A program made the position numbers and the translations under genes. Source: an uncultured Clostridia bacterium (lineage in GTDB: Bacteria > Bacillota > Clostridia > Oscillospirales > Oscillospiraceae). From it: DNA of 17,974 nucleotides. The stretch spans positions 1 to 17,974 of the forward strand of contig CALZAG010000015.1 of NCBI GenBank assembly GCA_945613045.1. The letters run 5' to 3'. The notes beneath the pieces are model-generated. The model searched no databases. It had not been told where the DNA came from and worked only from the letters and a program-made list of their open reading frames with translations. Each line of letters starts with the position of its first letter. The stretch's first letter is position 1. Of the stretch, positions 15,395 through 17,974 are shown one piece after another.

Positions 15395-15466
15395 GTATAC
15401 CGGATCACCATGGGCAAAACAGTCCCGTAAAGGGTCATGGACCGAACACCCGGTTTATGCCGGTAC
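15395..15466 (+). other. Structured 5' leader of the nitroreductase gene
   Basis: Several short complementary pairs nest inside an outer helix: TACCGG (15398-15403) with CCGGTA (15460-15465); CCATG (15408-15412) with CATGG (15436-15440), enclosing CCC (15423-15425) and GGG (15432-15434); ACCG (15441-15444) with CGGT (15451-15454). The arrangement ends 11 bp before the ribosome binding site. It matches no riboswitch class I can recall by eye. Each helix is short, so this may be chance. Confidence 0.35.
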
Positions 15467-15491
15467 TATATTTGATAAAGGAGAATAAACA

Positions 15492-16157
15492 ATGGATCTA
15501 ATGGAAGCAATGAAAGCACGGCACAGCGTACGCAGATATATCGATAAGCCTATTGATCTGGAAGCTTTGAAAGCGTTACAGGATGAAATTGCCGTCTGCA
15601 ATAAAGAGGGAGATCTGCACATCCAGCTCGTGACAAATGAACCGAAAGCGTTTGACAGCTTTATGGCGCATTACGGCAAGTTCAGCGGCGTCAAAAACTA
15701 TATCGCCCTTGTAGGCAAAAAGAATGAAAAACTGGACGAGCTGTGCGGATATTACGGCGAGCGCCTGGTATTGAAAGCACAGCAGCTCGGACTGAACACC
15801 TGCTGGGTGGCATTGACATACAAGAAGATACCCGGCGCTTTCGAGGTGGCAAACGGCGAAAAACTGACGGTCGTGATCCCCTTCGGATACGGAGAGACAC
15901 AGGGTGCGCAGCATAAGTCAAAGGACGCGGCAGACGTGAGCAATGCCGACGGCAATTCGCCGGAATGGTTCAGATCGGGCGTTGAGGCGGCATTGCTTGC
16001 CCCCACGGCTGTGAACCAGCAAAAATTCACCCTGACCTATGCCGACGGAAAAGTTGCTGCAAGGGCAGGAACGGGCTTTTACACAAAGGTGGACCTGGGA
16101 ATCGTAAAATACCATTTTGAGCTCGGCGCCGGCAAGGAAAACTTCGAGTGGGAATGA
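15492..16157 (+). CDS. Nitroreductase-family flavoprotein (TM1586-type)
   Basis: 221 aa, cytoplasmic, start supported by AAAGGAGAA (15477-15485) 6 bp upstream. The N-terminus MDLMEAMKARHSVRRYIDKPI carries the RxSxR motif (R10, S12, R14) that contacts the FMN phosphate in nitroreductases. The middle has YGERLVLKAQQLGLNTCWVA, and the C-terminal half has GVEAALLAPTAVNQQKFTLTY, the segment following the second flavin-contact region. Layout and length fit the putative TM nitroreductase group (Pfam TM1586_NiRdase) better than classical NfsB proteins. These use FMN and reduced pyridine nucleotides on substrates that are usually unknown. It appears monocistronic, with its own promoter and a structured leader. 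Confidence 0.88.
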   Translation: MDLMEAMKARHSVRRYIDKPIDLEALKALQDEIAVCNKEGDLHIQLVTNEPKAFDSFMAHYGKFSGVKNYIALVGKKNEKLDELCGYYGERLVLKAQQLGLNTCWVALTYKKIPGAFEVANGEKLTVVIPFGYGETQGAQHKSKDAADVSNADGNSPEWFRSGVEAALLAPTAVNQQKFTLTYADGKVAARAGTGFYTKVDLGIVKYHFELGAGKENFEWE

Positions 16158-16296
16158 TGCGGCAAATAAGACGATTTATCTGAGAACAAAGATCCGAACT
16201 CCGACTGTATTCGGCGGAGCAAGCTTTATCTATTTGTTTAAGATGTATAAGCAGACAGCCAATTCACGAAATGTTCACAAATTATTTCCAAAGCAA

Positions 16297-16305
16297 TGAT
16301 ATAAT
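16297..16305 (+). promoter_or_regulatory. Extended -10 promoter of the membrane protein operon
   Basis: TGATATAAT again forms a perfect extended -10, about 85 bp before the ATG at 16390, with no clear -35. The leader contains a weak hairpin (GGCCTTG at 16341-16347 with CAAGCC at 16356-16361). Between the nitroreductase stop and this promoter I see no convincing terminator, only a small stem near 16199-16219 without a T-run. Confidence 0.6.
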
Positions 16306-16389
16306 ACATATGGAGTTTTGTGCATTTTGCCTATTAATTTGGCCTTGTTGTTAACCAAGCCGAAAACAGGAAAAATTGGAGGGGAGAAT

Positions 16390-17034
16390 ATGTTCTCTGA
16401 GTTCACACAGTCTGCGCTTACGATCTTGCGTAATCCGCAGGCCACAATGCAATGGTATGTCGTGCCGCTGTTTCTGATAGTTCTTTACATAGTCACGAAG
16501 GAGCTGCACGAAAAACACTACAAAGTCGTCCTCGGCGGCCTTGCGCTGTGGGGAATGGATCTTTTCAACGAGATATGGAACTCGATGATCTGTTTCCTGA
16601 GCGGATACGCGCCGGTGTGGGGGACTCCCGCCGGAGTTGGTGACACATCGCTTCTGATACTAATAGGGTACAACATTGAGATATCGATGATGTTCCTCGT
16701 CATGGGTATTTCCGCCTGCCTCATGCTGCCCGAGGACAGAAAAGCAAAAATACTCGGGATCAATAACCGGATATTCTTCGCGCTTGTGCTTACGACAGCA
16801 GCCGTCGCCGTTGAGTGCTTCCTCAACTATTGCGGCATACTTACCTGGGAATGGCCGTTCTGGCAGAGATCCTGCCCGTGGCTGCTGTGGCTCATAGGCT
16901 ATCTTCCGTTTTTCGCAACGGCGTTTTATGTGCATGACAGGCCGACAACCAAGGGCGCGGTGAAAGCCGTCGGCGGCATATTGGGGTTTGATGTCGTGCT
17001 TCTTGTGATCTGTGCCGCCTGCGGATGGCTGTAA
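16390..17034 (+). CDS. Multi-pass integral membrane protein of unknown function
   Basis: 214 aa from the ATG at 16390, chosen because GGAGGGGAG (16378-16386) precedes it at ideal spacing; the upstream in-frame ATG at 16318 has none. About six hydrophobic helices are visible: near residues 20-37 (WYVVPLFLIVLYIVT), 46-60, 84-110 (SLLILIGYNIEISMMFLVMG), 128-148, 163-183 and 194-213. Polar, aromatic-rich loops include MDLFNEIWNSM, LSGYAPVWGTP and LTWEWPFWQRSCPW. I do not recognise a named family. Glu and Asp within or near helices (DLFNEIWN, YNIEIS, AVECFLNY) could mean transport or sensing, but this is a guess. It is translationally coupled to a 31-aa membrane protein directly downstream. Confidence 0.82.
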   Translation: MFSEFTQSALTILRNPQATMQWYVVPLFLIVLYIVTKELHEKHYKVVLGGLALWGMDLFNEIWNSMICFLSGYAPVWGTPAGVGDTSLLILIGYNIEISMMFLVMGISACLMLPEDRKAKILGINNRIFFALVLTTAAVAVECFLNYCGILTWEWPFWQRSCPWLLWLIGYLPFFATAFYVHDRPTTKGAVKAVGGILGFDVVLLVICAACGWL

Positions 17035-17047
17035 GGAGGTGACATTT

Positions 17048-17143
17048 ATGACTACAGGTGCTCTGATAGTGCTTATCGCGGCGACGGTGATCGACTGTGG
17101 CTTCGTATTTGTTGCTTTCCGTGACTTCCTCAAGAAGGAATAA
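17048..17143 (+). CDS. Small single-pass membrane protein, 31 aa
   Basis: ATG-TAA frame of 31 codons. A near-perfect Shine-Dalgarno, AAGGAGGTGA (17033-17042), overlaps the stop of the upstream membrane protein gene, and the ATG follows the core GGAGG by 8 bp, so translation is probably coupled. The peptide begins MTTGALIVLIAATVIDCGFV, contains one hydrophobic helix (about residues 4-24) and ends with a charged tail FRDFLKKE, a normal design for a small membrane subunit with the tail in the cytoplasm. It has no homologue I recognise. The position suggests a subunit or regulator of the 214-aa membrane protein. Confidence 0.7.
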   Translation: MTTGALIVLIAATVIDCGFVFVAFRDFLKKE

Positions 17144-17263
17144 CAGTAAGATCCGCTTTGCAGACGACAGTATCAATCGACATTTGGGCATATAACTGAC
17201 GGAGTCTCCTGCCGGTGCTCTTGCCTTATTCAGCGTATCAAGGATATGCGTGATGCGAACGAC

Positions 17264-17281
17264 TCCTGCGGACCCGCAGGA
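17264..17281 (+). other. Short GC-rich hairpin in the 17144-17329 intergenic region
   Basis: TCCTGCGG (17264-17271) pairs with CCGCAGGA (17274-17281), practically a 7-bp stem with a 4-nt loop. It lies 9 bp before the larger hairpin that contains the next gene's ribosome binding site. No convincing promoter for the downstream gene was found in 17144-17260. Confidence 0.5.
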
Positions 17282-17290
17282 ATCAATGTA

Positions 17291-17327
17291 CCCCTCCGTG
17301 TCAATACTATTGACACGGAGGGGTTTT
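17291..17327 (+). terminator. Terminator-like hairpin that also contains the next gene's ribosome binding site
   Basis: CCCCTCCGTGTCA (17291-17303) pairs perfectly with TGACACGGAGGGG (17311-17323), and the stem can extend inward by one or two A-T pairs. TTTT follows. It could end the membrane-protein transcript, yet its 3' arm holds GGAGGGG (17317-17323) exactly 6 bp before the ATG at 17330, so the same stem would hide that ribosome binding site. Confidence 0.75.
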
Positions 17328-17329
17328 GC

Positions 17330-17974
17330 ATGAAAAACAGAGGCTTTGAGGGCTGGTATTTTAAGCATCAGAAGGGCGATGACGCACTGGCGTTCATCCC
17401 CGGCAGAGCGGAGAGCGGGGCGTTTATCCAAATGCTTTCGCCAAACGGCTCACGGCAATTTGATGTACCCGACCTGACGGTGAGGAACGGAGTGATATAC
17501 GCAGGAAACTGCGAATTCTCCCGCCGGGGCTGCAGGATAAGTCTGCCCGGTGTGTCGGGAGAAATATTATACGGTGCGCTTACGCCGCTGCGCAGCGATA
17601 TAATGGGCCCGTTCCGATTCCTGCCGATGGAATGCCGCCACGGCGTCATAAGTATGGCGCATACGCTCTGCGGCAGCGTGAGCGTGGACGGGGCAGGGCA
17701 CAGCTTTGACGGCGGCGTCGGATATATAGAGAAGGACAGCGGCACGTCGTTTCCGAGCTCTTACCGGTGGCTTCAGTGCAACAGCTTTCCCGAGCCGTGC
17801 TCCGTCATGCTGTCGATTGCTCATATCCCGTTCTGCGGACTGAGCTTTGAAGGCTGTATCTGCTCAATTATGTATGGCGGCAGTGAATACCGCCTTGCCA
17901 CCTATAACGGAGTGCGCATACTTGCAGCGGAGGAAAAGCATATATGCCTGTCTCAGGGCGGGCTGCTGCTTGAG
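17330..17974 (+). CDS. Tocopherol-cyclase-family protein (3' end cut by window)
   Basis: The frame is open from the ATG at 17330 through the last base (215 codons seen). It begins MKNRGFEGWYFKHQKGDDAL; the FEGWYFK opening and the later GYIEKDSGTSFPSSYRWLQ (about residues 131-149) are hallmarks of the tocopherol cyclase family (Pfam Tocopherol_cycl), whose beta-rich fold is related to lipocalin-like hydrolases. Plant members cyclise tocopherol precursors; bacteria of this kind do not make tocopherol, so the real substrate is unknown, possibly a lipid-like molecule (inference). There is no signal peptide. The only good ribosome binding site, GGAGGGG, lies in the 3' arm of the preceding hairpin, suggesting translational control. 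The missing part probably completes a protein of about 300 residues. Confidence 0.85.
   Translation, partial: MKNRGFEGWYFKHQKGDDALAFIPGRAESGAFIQMLSPNGSRQFDVPDLTVRNGVIYAGNCEFSRRGCRISLPGVSGEILYGALTPLRSDIMGPFRFLPMECRHGVISMAHTLCGSVSVDGAGHSFDGGVGYIEKDSGTSFPSSYRWLQCNSFPEPCSVMLSIAHIPFCGLSFEGCICSIMYGGSEYRLATYNGVRILAAEEKHICLSQGGLLLE

Noticed and set aside
16318..16389. Upstream ATG at 16318 for the membrane protein
   Set aside because: No ribosome binding site, a composition unlike the rest of the protein, and a strong GGAGGGGAG directly before the ATG at 16390.

Overview
The window looks like a chromosomal segment from a Gram-positive, anaerobic gut Firmicute of the Clostridia (Oscillospiraceae/Ruminococcaceae-like). 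This rests on strong AGGAGG-type ribosome binding sites, SLH cell-wall anchoring repeats, a FeoA-FeoA-FeoB-Cys-rich iron cassette with DUF3793 and flavodoxin, a MacB/FtsX-type fused ABC transporter and short extended -10 promoters. No phage, IS element, CRISPR array or toxin-antitoxin module is visible. The species cannot be named from the sequence.

Layout. (1) Positions 1-4608, + strand: the 3' part of a very large secreted surface protein. It joins a purple-acid-phosphatase-like metallophosphoesterase, Cys-pair segments, two near-identical FN3-containing repeats, a CotH-type kinase domain and two SLH repeats. A bidirectional hairpin terminator (4621-4656) separates it from (2) a convergent two-gene minus-strand operon (7656-4667). 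This encodes an 862-aa protein with a RecA/KaiC-like N-terminus and a PEP-synthase/PPDK-type ATP-grasp domain, then a 132-aa protein of unknown function. (3) Positions 7807-10809, + strand: an iron-uptake operon, feoA-feoA-feoB and a 58-aa Cys-rich membrane protein. A clear sigma-A promoter drives it, with three GTTAG-N6-CTAAC dyads around it, and it ends at a strong terminator. (4) Positions 10838-11843: DUF3793 protein plus flavodoxin, apparently without their own promoter, closed by a perfect 21-bp hairpin. (5) Positions 14952-12001, minus strand: a 983-aa ABC ATPase-permease fusion with its own promoter. (6) A minus-strand tRNA-Arg(CCT) with promoter, encoded CCA and terminator, next to an inverted 15-nt fragment of itself. 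(7) Positions 15492-16157: a nitroreductase-family protein with a structured leader. (8) Positions 16390-17143: a multi-pass membrane protein coupled to a 31-aa single-pass membrane protein. (9) From 17330 to the window end: the 5' part of a tocopherol-cyclase-family protein, whose Shine-Dalgarno lies inside a terminator-like hairpin.

The best-connected functional block is the Feo region. FeoA and FeoB import ferrous iron, and flavodoxin is the usual iron-free substitute for ferredoxin, so their adjacency suggests one iron-limitation response controlled at the GTTAG dyads. The candidates for something less described are the phosphatase-kinase surface fusion, the RecA-like/ATP-grasp protein with its small partner, the membrane protein with its 31-aa companion, and the hairpin-occluded start of the tocopherol-cyclase-like gene.
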